Positions 1-10,351 of a stretch of 31,289 nucleotides of DNA are shown here, in pieces (the first letter of the stretch is position 1; each line of letters starts with the position of its first letter). The stretch spans positions 1 through 31,289 of the forward strand of contig JADNYV010000405.1 in NCBI GenBank assembly GCA_015501055.1, given 5' to 3'. The position numbers were made by a program, and so were the translations under genes. The notes under the pieces are model-generated. The model did no database searches. It saw nothing but the letters and a program-made list of their open reading frames with translations, and was not told the origin of the DNA. This DNA comes from Mucidula mucida (Eukaryota > Basidiomycota > Agaricomycetes > Agaricales > Physalacriaceae).

Positions 1-1
1 G

Positions 2-811
2 ATTAACAACAGATATATTTCCCTCTCACAGCGCGCGTACATCAAGAAGGTTTTCCAGGAACATGCTCCGCACCTCAACAACATTCCACTCCGCTCTACT
101 CCACTCCCTGTTGGCCTATCCCTCACCAAAGATATGTGTCCTCAAACTAAAGCCGACCGCCAGGCCATGGTCGATAAACCCTACTGTTGACTACTCGGGG
201 CGGTTATGTGGGGACAACTAGCCATGCGTCCTGACCTGTCGTATGCTGTCAGTGTCCTGTCCAGGTACCAGACGAATCCTGGACTGGAACACTGGCGCGC
301 CTTGATTCACAGCTATGGATATATTAGGAAAACAATCAAATTTGGGATTACCTTTGTTGACGACGCTCCTCTTGCACCCATTGTGTTAGTCAACACCAAT
401 TATGCTGGTTGCAAGGACACTCGCCGCTCAACTTCTGGACAGGTTATCCTGATGGCAGGAGGACCTGTCTCCTGGAGTTCCAAGCGCCAACAGACTGTTG
501 CCCTATCCACTGTCGAATCCGAGTATGTGACTGTGTCACGTGGTGGTCAGCAATTACACTGGAGCCATTCCTAGTTAGACGAGGTTGCGTTGCCGCAGGA
601 GAAACCTGCGCTACTGTATGGCAACAACTGTGGGTCAGTTGACCTAACAAAGACAACACACTCCCGTGCAAAGGTTAAACACATTGATATCCGGCACCAC
701 TACATCCGGGAGCTTGTTGAGGCGAAGGAGATCGAGGTGAGGTTTGTCGGCGGTAATGAGAACCCGGCCAATATCTTCACAAAGCCTCTCTCTTGTGACG
801 CTCATTATTGA
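2..811 (+). pseudogene. copia reverse transcriptase/RNase H, inactivated
   Basis: The frame starting at base 2 codes for the C-terminal part of a copia Pol polyprotein. Visible family motifs are RPDLSYAVSVLSRY (end of reverse transcriptase), RRSTSGQVILMAGGPVSWSS and QQTVALSTVESEY (RNase H, with the catalytic acidic residues of this block), and KHIDIRHHYIRELV followed by NIFTKPL, the usual end of copia Pol. The frame is broken by TGA at 188-190 and TAG at 572-574, while reading continues unchanged across both. They are therefore nonsense mutations, not frameshifts. The last stop is at 809-811, somewhat short of the usual family end. Confidence 0.9.
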
Positions 812-868
812 TGCATGCTTGCTCTGGGTATGGCAGAGATTGACGACTGATCTTTGGGTCTGGGGGAG

Positions 869-1152
869 TATTGGAGTTCGACTCAAAGGTGATACCCTTA
901 TATGGACATGACCTCCTATATGTACTTATTTAACACTTCCAATTGTTTCAAGCCACCTCAGTCATTTCTACTATTGTGTGCGACTGAGGTGAGCTCTATA
1001 TATACTTATTTATCAGTCCTTTATACTCACATAGCTCACAGAAGCTTACTATAGCCATTTTCCTACTTTAGGTATATTTCCGACTCAATACAAGTCGTTT
1101 CTACTATTGTGTGCAACTGAGAAGCTTACTATATCCATTTTTCTACTTTACA
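869..1152 (+). repeat. putative copia 3' LTR with internal duplication
   Basis: The segment follows a purine-rich tract (TGGGGGAG at 861-868) and starts TATTGGAG, one base off the TGTTGGAG start frequent in copia LTRs. It contains two duplicated blocks: about 28 bp at 961-988 and 1094-1121 (two mismatches), and about 31 bp at 1040-1070 and 1120-1150 (two mismatches). The offsets differ (133 and 80 bp), so this is not one simple tandem copy. The right end is placed near 1152 only because similarity stops there. Confidence 0.55.
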
Positions 1153-2092
1153 TAGTACATTGATTCATTCCTACCTTTTTAGTTTGGTGTTTACTCTACT
1201 CTTCTAGTGGAATGCACACAATGGAGGTTAAGTCAATCCTTGTGATGTTTCTTGATCATTGGATACGGCGGGATGACACTGTCTGTATGCCCAACTCTGC
1301 GAAGAGGCACAGGTACTATAAGGCGCATTAGGAGATGAAGGTGTACATGTATATTTCACGAGCATTTATTTGGCTAATAATATTATTTATTTAGTCATGA
1401 CAGTCTCATTCATCCTCTACAGCTCTTGAAAGAACCGCTCCTGTCATGATCTTGTTTATGCAATGCATATATGGAGGATGTTTGCTTATGGTATGACAAA
1501 ACAGGCTAAGTATGATGTTTCTCAATGAAACGTGTATATGTGTGACTAAAGCAATAGCACTTCTGGAACATTGTTTGGTCTTGAGCACATAGGTGTTGTA
1601 TTCCCCTTCTGGAAACTACACATTAGATTGACTGGGGGAATATGTCCAGATATGTTTGAACATTCAGTAATTGATCAACACATTAGATTCTCGGTTCCTC
1701 ACATTGTTAATGCACCATTTTTTTGAGAGGTTTATGTGGCACTCTTCTCCTTTTGGCTGTCCTTGTAATTTTGGAAAGGCCACACAAACACTGGTCATGA
1801 CGGGCTTCCTGCACCAATCATGTTTCTGACAGTCCGGCAGACAGGTCATTGTGAGCGAAGATCCTAGTTTTTGACCGCTTTCGTCCATTGTATCAGCCAG
1901 CTATAAATAACAAACTTGTGCTGCGATGCTAGTGCAATACGGGAAGGTGGAAAGTGGGGGCATCCAACACAGGAACAAACAGGACTGTGTGAGTGTATAC
2001 AGCTTCATAATCTGTGCTGCGCCATCGACAGGCTTTAGCGCCTCTCATCACAACTTGTTGCTCCAATCTTCCAACCAGCTGCTTCTGCAAGC
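1153..2092. other. AT-rich spacer without a recognised gene
   Basis: No gene was found. Around 1220-1370 on the plus strand an open stretch containing CMPNSAKRHRYYKAH is followed by an in-frame TAG. It reads like decayed coding sequence of unknown origin. Short open frames elsewhere have no recognisable features. The last 100-150 bases probably include the promoter and 5' leader of the gene starting at 2093. Confidence 0.5.
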
Positions 2093-2659
2093 ATGTCGAC
2101 GCCTATCTACATTTTGTTCTATGAGTTCAATGAACCAAAGGCCACAGAGGAGGGTTCTTTCCACTGGGGGATAGCGCTTCCGCGTCCTGAAAATCAGAAT
2201 CGTCTTAGCGGCCCGGTTGACATTTTCCAAGTGGGCACACCTGACAATGAGGACATAGAGACCGGTGCAGATCCTGACGCTTGGAAGGCAAATCACAGGA
2301 CGGCAGATCACCCAGTAGACTTGACTAAGAGCGCAAGCTTCATCGCTCTAGTCGAGCTTCCCCCATTGATGCCCCCAAAGGGCGAGGTTGAGCAGTTCCT
2401 GGTGGTTCGGGATGCAGGACAAGGCAAAACACCTCTTGTTTCGATCCGGGATGAATGGTCCTGTGCGCAATGGGTGATCAGGACACTGCAAGAAGTTGAC
2501 GATTTGGGTTGGTTTTCCGGGGCGGCACCAAGGGATCTGCAGGATCGCAATAGGTTTTATCAGCGCATCGTGTCTTTGGTGGGGGCGCACACCCTGCAGA
2601 CCAATAATGTAGCTGCGGTGGAGGTTGATGGTGTCTGTGTCTTGGCACTTGAAGGATGA
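2093..2659 (+). CDS. uncharacterised fungal protein, DUF6914-like
   Basis: A single-exon gene of 188 residues starting at ATG 2093. It has an N-terminal beta-strand-like start (PIYILFYEF), then HWGIALP near residue 24, and a segment RDEWSCAQWV near residue 118. The spaced HW and WxCxxWV pattern resembles the fungal family DUF6914 as I remember it, whose function is unknown. A conserved His and Cys could point to a hydrolase-like fold, but that is inference. No signal peptide or membrane segment is seen. It sits between a dead copia element and the left end of a KDZ transposon, which leaves its expression uncertain. The frame is open throughout. Confidence 0.6.
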   Translation: MSTPIYILFYEFNEPKATEEGSFHWGIALPRPENQNRLSGPVDIFQVGTPDNEDIETGADPDAWKANHRTADHPVDLTKSASFIALVELPPLMPPKGEVEQFLVVRDAGQGKTPLVSIRDEWSCAQWVIRTLQEVDDLGWFSGAAPRDLQDRNRFYQRIVSLVGAHTLQTNNVAAVEVDGVCVLALEG

Positions 2660-2989
2660 TTACGCGGCAATAGACATTATTTACTGCAGCTAAATCCACC
2701 GCTCCGAATAATTCTGAGTCTCATCAAACCTGTGTCCGTTTTTGGGACCATGCCGGAATTGGCACCGCAACGCGCTCACCTCATCGGTGCCATACCTCTT
2801 CCATCCACAAAAACTTAACAGGGTATAACATCATCCCAAATCATCTTTCATTGCAAGGTTGTAAAGGGAGAGCCCAAGAGACAGACCAAAAACCTCGCCT
2901 GCAAATTTGGCATGAGTTACCGAAAGTGTTTCAGCGAGCATTCAGAAACCCCCAAATATTGCCAAGGGTCCAATTTTTGGAGGACATCC

Positions 2990-3017
2990 AACCCGTAGCA
3001 CAGTCGCATATATATGC
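2990..3017 (+). repeat. left inverted repeat of the KDZ element
   Basis: The sequence begins AACCCGTAGCACAG and continues GTCGCATATATATGC. Its reverse complement occurs at 9103-9130 with a single mismatch (C against A at base 2999). It lies about 50 bp inside the likely outer end, so it may be the inner part of a longer, partly decayed terminal repeat. Confidence 0.85.
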
Positions 3018-3306
3018 GCATACAATATGCGCCGGCATATGAAACAAATTGGGCTATTTCGACTTTTTGAACTGAAACAGTTGATGAGATTGATGAGGAT
3101 TGATCTTGCCAAGCCCGCTCCAACCTAGGCGCGGAGCATTACTGTACGTAGCTTACCAGTTGTAGGTCCGTGTTTGAGCAGCTGCCAGTGTGTTGTGTAC
3201 GGTCATGTGGTAGACAACACGAGACACTTTGGAATTGACGCCACTTTACTGTTGCACTTTCTCTCTTACTCCCACGTCGTATCGACTTGTTGTGCTTCTT
3301 GGATCC

Positions 3307-6300
3307 ATGCTTCTACGTGCCGTAGTCGGCGTCTACTACCCCAATGCGCAGTGTATCAAGTGCAATAATCATTTGAACCCACCCAACGTGAATCTTGGCC
3401 GTGGTGGTAACATAGACAACTTAGACCGAGTGCAGCAGACAGTACGTCTTCTACGTTGAACTATACAATGTCTTACTCACAAAACGATGCACAGTGTACC
3501 AACAGATATTGTTGCTCAACCATCTTCCACAGTCCATCTCTCCCATTCGCAATTGCAACGGCAATGGTCGACAAGATGAAGAGCAATCCCGGCTTCCTCT
3601 ATACCGCTGACATGTTTGAAAATCTCCCAACAATCTCTCAGTCCCAACGTGTCATCCTCGAAAACGGTACAGAACTACCTATAATGGTTCATCAAAAAAC
3701 GGAAATACAGGCAAACTTGCGTGTCAAAGGCGGTATCTACTGTCGCAACCCATTGTGCAGAACACAGAGCGGTGAGCGCTGTCAAGGGTGTGTGAATTGC
3801 CGGGAGCTTCTATGCCAAAGCTGCTGTGTGTCCGCGGCCAGACGCGCTCTCGCAGATCATTAAGCACAGCCGCCGTGTAGTGTGGGTGCTCATGCTCGTG
3901 CTGTTAATCCTGGACAGAGCAGGCCCTCTCAAGGAGCCCCACTACATGTTCCTAACATGTCATCCCAAGCCATTCCCTCTTTGATGTGGCCGTCAACTGC
4001 ACCATTCGTTCCATCTTCCTTTTCAACTCGATCTATAACTGCACCGCTAGTTCCTCCTGCAGCCGGCTATGCAAAACCTCTTTCGGAAATGTGGCAACAC
4101 GCTACACCGGAGTGGTTGGCAGCGCATCAGGCAGCCGCTATAGAGGATGATGCTGCGACTGCTCGGAAAAAGTGCGCACAGATGGCATTGATTCGCAAGT
4201 ACAGATCGGTGAAGATTGTTGTCTATTACGAGGTAAGCATGCAGCTCCATACAAAGAAAAATACTGACATTCCTGTTTAGAAGGACAGAGAACCAATGAT
4301 ATTTGACTATACCGCGATGAACATGCCCGATATGACAGCTGGAGAAAGCAACATCCTTCAGGAGGCCTTAACTGGATCGTGCACATCATTCCAGACATAT
4401 GTTGACAAAGATGACGAGTGGCATATACACGGGCTTGATACCGTCCGACAAGTTGCTACCGGGGATGTTCTGATTTATCGTGTTCTTCCAGATGGTATCA
4501 ATGGCACGAAATTAACAGATGATGATTGTCCTGACATCGAGACGTATTATCTCAAAGCAAAGAAACCATTACTGATGGCTCGCAAGAGGAAAGCACCTGC
4601 AGAGTCAATCAGCACTCCCGTTCCTCGTACAACAACAAAGAACATACCCAAGTCAACCACCATGTCTCGGGTTTTGTCGTCACCATCTCCGTCTGTGCCA
4701 TCACCTTCCCTTATTCCGTATTCCAATGACCTAGAGAAGAATGGTCATTTCCAACATCCGTGGCCTAAAGGACAACCAGCGCACATTATCCTTGATGGTA
4801 TCAAAACTATCCTGGAGCGAGCAAGTCTATGCGGTTCACCAAGAGAGAGTTGTGATGCCATCTTCCAAAGAGTTTTTCCCAGCGTGCAATACAGCAAAGG
4901 GGTCTTTGACAAGCACCTTTGCCAGTATCGCAATGCAAGTCAGGATATGAGGGAGATATGGGCCAATCCAAAGCAGAACGGTGGACGTGTTTGGGATGAA
5001 TTTTTCACAGCGGTGGATGAAAAGGTCCTCAATATCACGGATTTAGAGGAGACTGAGGAAGTTGACAAAGAGGTTGAGCGACCACGGAAGAAACAGAAGA
5101 AAGACAACAACATGCCATCTATAGTATCTGCCGCCTCCTCACCAACACTGCTCCCTGTTTCTATCCCATCTTCATTGGCATCGCAGTCTGTTCCCCCGTT
5201 GTTGTCAGCCACTCCTGTTCAGCCACCTCCTTGGCTTAGCAATGCGGCATTTATCCAACCAGCGATATACACGGATCCTGTTCTCAGTATGACGACTCCC
5301 GAATTCGAGAGTGCACAAGTAGAAGTGGCCAACCTGGTATCTGGCATGGAGCATGTCATTTCTTTGTTGTTGTCGTCATCGGAGACAGGGATTTGCGAGC
5401 GTTGTGATGGGCCGTTGCCGATAAACCCAAGTCAACAACTTTCCGCTTTGAGCAATCGTATCGCAACCATAACAAGTAACGAGCATAACATTGGCCTACT
5501 TGGAGACTTCTGTGCTCTTCACAAATTTGAGGCCATCTCTCTTCCTAATATACTCGCTACAGAGACTTATCCTCATGTGGTAGTCAACTTCGCTGGATTG
5601 TTGAAACACATTACCAAGAACACCATCATCCAAAGCTTTGTTTGTGGCGCCCTTTTCCTGCCTACTCCTCATCGGGACTTCAACATCTGGAAATCTTACT
5701 TCTTCAGTCTCACTCTACAATCCGTCAAGGTGTATGGGGCAAACAAGACATTTAGTCTGAGCGGTGAATTATTGAGTATTAATATCACCAGTGCAGAATA
5801 GTGCGTTATTTACTTTGATTTGATGTTTACGACTTGACTCACTCAAATGAACTAGCTATGGGCCCAGAGGACTAGCGATCATCACCAAGTCTCTACTCCA
5901 GACTTACCCAAACCAGTTCTGCAACGCGCAGCAGTATTGGAGTATGCCCTCCATCAAGTATCTCGAACGTGTCCTTGTTCCGGAAGTCACGACAGCCCTC
6001 ATCATGGAAGATCTTGCCATCGACTATGAGACCGCTGCTCAGATCAAGATTCGCAGCACTCAGTACGGTCAGATCTTCTTCCCCGACAATTCTTCATCAA
6101 CTGGCACAGCCCCAACTGGGATCACACTCACAGACACACCCACAGAGAATCCCACCGCTGTGCCCACTACAGCCCCAGATACTCTTCACCTCTCTCCATC
6201 AACGACATCGCTCATGAACTTCTACCAAAACATACTTGCGAACGTGCCTACCTCAATGGATGCGGCGCCGCATGATCCTATGCTGGAATCGCCACATGAG

Positions 6301-6408
6301 CCACTGTTCCCGGATCCCCACGGCTTTTACCTGATGGAAGGGTGGTTCACACCAGGCGATATGTATGTTGAGATGGATGATTTAGATGGACTCTTCAACC
6401 CTCTGTAA
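3307..6408 (+). CDS. zinc-cluster protein with RTC4-like C-terminus, one in-frame stop
   Basis: Four exons join in frame: 3307-3441, 3495-4232, 4281-5731 and 5856-6408. The first intron starts GTACGT and the second GTAAGC; the third (GTATGG..TAG) is the least certain. About 958 codons result. The N-terminus has paired cysteines (CIKC, CTNRYCC) and a later cluster CRNPLC..CQGCVNC..CQSCC, like zinc-binding regions of proteins travelling with KDZ elements. A basic segment (PRKKQKK, near residue 560) could be a nuclear signal. The C-terminus has FCALHKFE, YGPRG and VLVPEVTTALIMEDL, which resembles the RTC4 domain. TAA at 3861-3863 (codon about 168) interrupts the frame, and no intron removing it in frame was found. 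The copy is therefore probably a recent pseudogene, although the rest stays open. It could also be a host gene captured by the transposon. Confidence 0.65.
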
Positions 6409-6724
6409 CTCAACAAATGCTTTCTGTATGCTTTCCATTCATGATCTTTATGTTAGTCTTGCTCTGCTCGTCGCATAACTTAGTCAGAAACCTTCCTATT
6501 GCTCTCTTCTTCAAACCGCTTTCGTTGCTATTGCTATACATTACAAATTCTTGTATATACCTTCTACTCTACTATGACCAGCCTATAGATGTCCAGATTC
6601 TTCGTAGATAATACACACCTTACTACATAGCTTACCTACCTACCTCTTGAATTACATGCATTCACATTTACACAACTCAAGGCTGAGGAGGCAGCGAAAG
6701 AAAGGCACTTGTCTTTAGAGTAAT

Positions 6725-9008
6725 CTACGAGCGAGTTTCATCCGGTCGAAGTAACTCGGTACGTGGAATGAGATATGGCCGTCTGTGGCGCTTGCAAAGC
6801 TCAAGCACCAACATATGATTGCGCCTCTTGATCATCTCGTCGAGGAAGAAATTATATCTGTCTCTCTGCATCTTCCGTACAACTGACCAAAACCCTCCAA
6901 ACCACCCATTCGTGACCTCCGCAGCAGAGGAGTTGAACCGCCACTTCTTGTCGTGATATAGGTCTGGGAAGTTAGCCGGATTGCATTCTTGACTACATAC
7001 CGAATCATCCGAGTCCTTGTGCTTAGTCTTCATGTGAAAAACATCTACTGGAAGCGCCACGCCGTCAAAATGATGATCATTGAGAGACATGATGACTTTT
7101 TTGACGTGGCAGTTGTTATCATAGAACATGACACCAGGAAGAGAGCGACGTGTTGGGAACAGTATTCGATGGAATATCTGCAGAAAAACAGTCAATGACC
7201 AATAAATCATTGAAAGATTCACATACCCGTACAGCATTCGGTGCCTCCGACCCATAGAATGTCGCACGACCGAATATCATGCCACAGCAACCAACACACA
7301 GCTCCTCGTTGTGAGTCCAGCATCGACCAAGGGAGATTTGAATCTTCTGCGACTTTTGTGGCGCCACATTTCCTGTCTCCGCTTTGTCAGGACAATCGAG
7401 TTCAACTGGGTCATCATCAGGGCGCTCAAACGCGAGTGAGTCATTGGTTTGAGAGCTTTTTGCGCGCTCAAGACGCCTCTTGAGTTGAAAGAGCGCCGTT
7501 CGCGACTCTTCTCCACGGTTCTCAAGTTCCCGATGAACGGGATTGCAGCATGTCTTAAACGGTTGTTCTACCGGGGCCTCGCAGTTCTTGACCGCACAAA
7601 CAAGTTCACGAGGCTTGTGGGTATGACAGAACCGTTCCCGCTGTGATTTGAGGCGATTCTGGCAGTCATGGACACCACAGCAGACATGTCCGATATCAAG
7701 CCCATCCGTGACTACAGCGCGAAGGGCACCTATAAAACAAACTAAGCACCATATCAAGGTAAGACCTCCTTTGACTTACGGCCAGTATCAGCGTCAATCT
7801 CGCAACAGAGGTCGCACGCATGATTCCAGTATTCCTGCCCCGGACCTTTCAACCGTTCCGTTCGTGCCTCAAGGGCGAGACACATCCTATCCGTCTGATT
7901 CGTTGCGCTCTGTTGCAACTCGAGCAGTACCCCTCTTTCTGCCGCATCGAGAAGTAGTGCATTCATGAAGAATGCATCCAGAGCCATTTCACTCGACATC
8001 TCTAAGGCGTAGTCCCACTGATCGTCTAGATGCTTTACGGCTTCCAGATGCTCAAGGTTATACATCTTTGCATTATTGGTGGCGGACACCCTTGTGAACT
8101 ATGAGCTCTTGATGCGGCGATGAAAGACTCTTAGTACGTACCAAGCACAAACAGAATTATTTGTAAAGCGCTCGGCTTGGGACAACTCAACATAGTAGTG
8201 CATGCCAACTTCAACCAAATCCATTCCAGTAGCATAGTTCGGTGCATAGTATGTGCGATTTTCTCTATGTTGATGTGTATAGTACGTGGGATAATAGCGT
8301 GTATGACATTCTGTCCGGAAAGGATATGAATGGAAAGAGCATGGATTGTAATGGTAATCGTACTTCGGCAGCTCGATGAGTGGCACCAGACCGGGAGAGG
8401 ACCCAGATCACGCGTGAAGAGAGTGACCTTGTATGAGGTACTCTGCACGAGTTCTTGCTGCAGGCCGGATTGCCGCGCCGCACAGACTGGATTGAGACAG
8501 ATCCTAGTAGGCGGAAAGAGGTCACGGAAACCTAACATACGAAGTGTAAGTAACAGCGGCGTATACGAGGAAAATGATACATACCTAGCTCACACGCCAG
8601 ACCCCATTCCAGATACAACGGCAACAATCCATTACTATCATGATTGTGCGGCAACGCTGGCAGCGTCCAAATGTAGTGCCGCAACGAGGTCCAAAGTGAA
8701 TAAACGACTTCAGGCGGTAGTAACAGCGAAGATGAAAAAAAAGACGACAAGTTCGGCCCCAGATCTATTGGTGGTGAGATGGGTGATGCGGTGATCCATT
8801 CGAGGCGAGGGCGGAGATGTCTTGCAAGAAGAATGAATCTCGTCAGATCATGCAACTCGACGCTGCTGATAGCGTCGAAGCCGATGAGTTCGTGAACAAG
8901 CACAGCGATGACTGAGCGGGCGGGGAAGCAAGCATGCGTCACGTCTGAGTCACGTCTGCCTGGCCGTTCGGTCCGATCTGGTCCGAGGTCCGAGTGTAAG
9001 CGCTGCAT
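6725..9008 (-). CDS. CxC5-CxC6-KDZ transposase
   Basis: Six exons on the minus strand join without any frame error: 9008-8585, 8531-8364, 8310-8142, 8090-7780, 7729-7227 and 7177-6725. The introns are 49-53 bp with donors GTATGT, GTACGA, GTACGT, GTAAGT and GTATGT. The product is 675 residues. The CxC5 zinc cluster spans about 147-330 (LFPPTRICLNPVC, then CRKCHTRYYPTYY). CxC6 starts near 374 (CCGVHDC, RFCHTH, CNPVHRELE). The KDZ C-terminus has FYDNNC (Asp545), PVDVFHMKTKH and WRFNSSAAEVTNGWF (Glu612), candidate acidic residues of the RNase H-like active site. Family role: DNA transposase that cuts and moves its own element. It is shorter than many KDZ proteins, so independence of action is unproven. 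The ATG at 9008 is the best upstream start but lies close to the inverted repeat. Confidence 0.85.
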
Positions 9009-9102
9009 ATCCGGGCCATGAGGCAGCCATATGCGCGCGCATACGGCGCATATCGGATGAACGCCGTATATGCAGTTCCTGACTCCATATGTGCGCATAT
9101 CT
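9001..9102. repeat. subterminal palindromic ATGCGCAT-type motif cluster
   Basis: Next to the right inverted repeat there is a dense run of self-complementary motifs such as CATATGCGCGCGCATA, GGCGCATAT, CCGTATATG and TGTGCGCATAT. A shorter version (ATGCGCATACAATATGCGCC) lies at 3015-3034 beside the left repeat. Such subterminal arrays often bind transposases. Here that role is inferred from position and symmetry only. The cluster also overlaps the region just upstream of the transposase start codon. Confidence 0.6.
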
Positions 9103-9130
9103 GCATATATATGCGACTGTTCTACGGGTT
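9103..9130 (-). repeat. right inverted repeat of the KDZ element
   Basis: The partner of 2990-3017 in inverted orientation, 27 of 28 bases identical. The region just outside (9131-9160) keeps partial inverted similarity to 2945-2989, but the left side has about 20 extra bases between the two matching blocks. Confidence 0.85.
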
Positions 9131-9392
9131 CGACGTTGACAATTTTTGGGTGCTCTAAATAACCTCTAATGTAGGCGATTAATGTATATCGGAGTATCCC
9201 GACTGATTTTTTTACTAGTACGCCTAGCGCGTTCTACCTGGAATCCTTCTCGAAGTTGTAACTATAAATCATAAGAAGAGAAATCAAAGCTGTACTAGTA
9301 CTTGAGGTTGTTATCATTTTTGCGACTCCAGGCTTTGAGAACCATCGGACTTTCAATGACTTTGATCCCATCGACTCTTAGCTATAACCATC

Positions 9393-10351
9393 ATGTTCAC
9401 CTGGGAAAAGCCCAAAAAGTTTCAGAGACGTACGCAATGGAGCGTAAACAACCACCATATTGAGTTTGCGAAGAAATATGGTCTTGTGGGAGCATACGTG
9501 AGGTTTTTCCGAATTTATAACTATACTTTGGCATATGGACGACGATTAGTGCGTTTCTTGTGGAAATGTGAGTCATATCCTGAGAGTATAGCTTCTGACT
9601 GACAGCAAATACAGTGACTGGTTTGAATCGCAAATACTATGTGAAAAGATTCAATAGCGATCGCTGCCTCGACGCAGATATCGCTACTACGCGCTTGATT
9701 AGCGCGCATACTAGCATCCCAGTGCCTAGGGTGCTATTCCAATTCCGCGGTTGGACCAACAGGTATATGATCATGGAACGCATGCCTGGCGTCTCGCTCG
9801 ACACTGTCTTCCCTCACCTACCTGCCATTGAGCAGGCAAGACTCGTCGGTCAGCTACACGACTACATGAAAGAACTGCGTGCCATTCCACGGCCCAATAA
9901 CGCGTCCTCCATCGCCTCCGTCACAGGTGGACCCATCTTCTGCTATCGTTTACACCATCGGTGTGATCTCAGCGGGCCCTTCCGCGACGAGGCGCACATG
10001 AACCTACAGCTCAGACACGGTAAACCCGTCGACGCGTATCCAGAACCAGTCCCCACCGCTCATGCCCTCACGCACCCGCTCGTGCTCACCCACAACGACT
10101 TTGCATCGCACAACATCATGGCGATGGAAACGGTCGATGGGTGGCGTATTACAGCGATCATCGACTGGGAGTGTGCGGCGTGGATGCCCAGTCACTGGGA
10201 GTACGTCAAGGCGAAGAATTTCTGCTCGAGGAGCTTGCGGCCGTATAGGCAGCAGTGGGTGGATTGGCTTCCAAAGATTTTGGAGCCGTTTGACCTTGAG
10301 GCGGAGGCGGATATAAAGTTAGGCAGGTGTCCGAGGAAACATATTCCTTAG
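9393..10351 (+). CDS. APH/choline kinase-like phosphotransferase family protein
   Basis: Two exons (9393-9567 and 9615-10351, intron 47 bp starting GTGAGT) give 303 residues. The fold is that of the aminoglycoside phosphotransferase (APH)/protein-kinase-like superfamily. The N-lobe has YYVKRF with a candidate ATP-binding Lys, then TSIPVPRVL and YMIMERMPG (hinge). The C-lobe has LTHNDFASHNIM, the Brenner-type catalytic loop with Asp and Asn, and AIIDWECA, the Mg-binding DxE/D motif. All key residues seem present. Basidiomycetes carry large families of such genes with unknown substrates, so the name does not imply antibiotic resistance. It begins about 250 bp outside the KDZ element and is transcribed away from it. 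Confidence 0.85.

Larger units (their letters stand above)
1..1152 (+). mobile_element. Ty1/copia retrotransposon, degraded 3' end
   Basis: The left edge of the window holds the 3' part of a Ty1/copia LTR retrotransposon: the end of the reverse transcriptase, RNase H, a G-rich polypurine tract at about 861-868, then an LTR-like segment. The body reads in one frame from base 2 to 811 but has two in-frame stops, so this copy cannot make a full polyprotein. Its 5' part lies outside the window. The order pol, polypurine tract, LTR is what the family predicts. The LTR outer end is not certain because no target-site duplication can be seen. Confidence 0.85.
2940..9180. mobile_element. KDZ-type DNA transposon with two genes
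   Basis: A roughly 6.2-kb unit is bounded by inverted repeats. Bases 2990-3017 and the reverse complement of 9103-9130 agree at 27 of 28 positions. Weaker inverted similarity continues outward (CCCCCAAATATTG at 2949-2961 against the complement of CAATTTTTGGG at 9140-9150) and probably further. Inside are a minus-strand CxC5-CxC6-KDZ transposase (9008-6725) and a plus-strand zinc-cluster/RTC4-like gene (3307-6408), convergent with 316 bp between their stops. KDZ transposons are a known, abundant class in basidiomycetes. The exact outer ends and target-site duplication could not be fixed, so the limits are approximate. Confidence 0.8.

Noticed and set aside
8310..8386. Apparent frameshift in the CxC5 part of the KDZ gene
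   Set aside because: A 53-bp GT..AG intron explains the change of frame and gives the expected CRKCHTRYY motif.
9614..10351. Antibiotic resistance gene (aminoglycoside phosphotransferase)
   Set aside because: The motifs show only membership of the APH-like superfamily, which is large in basidiomycetes and mostly of unknown substrate.
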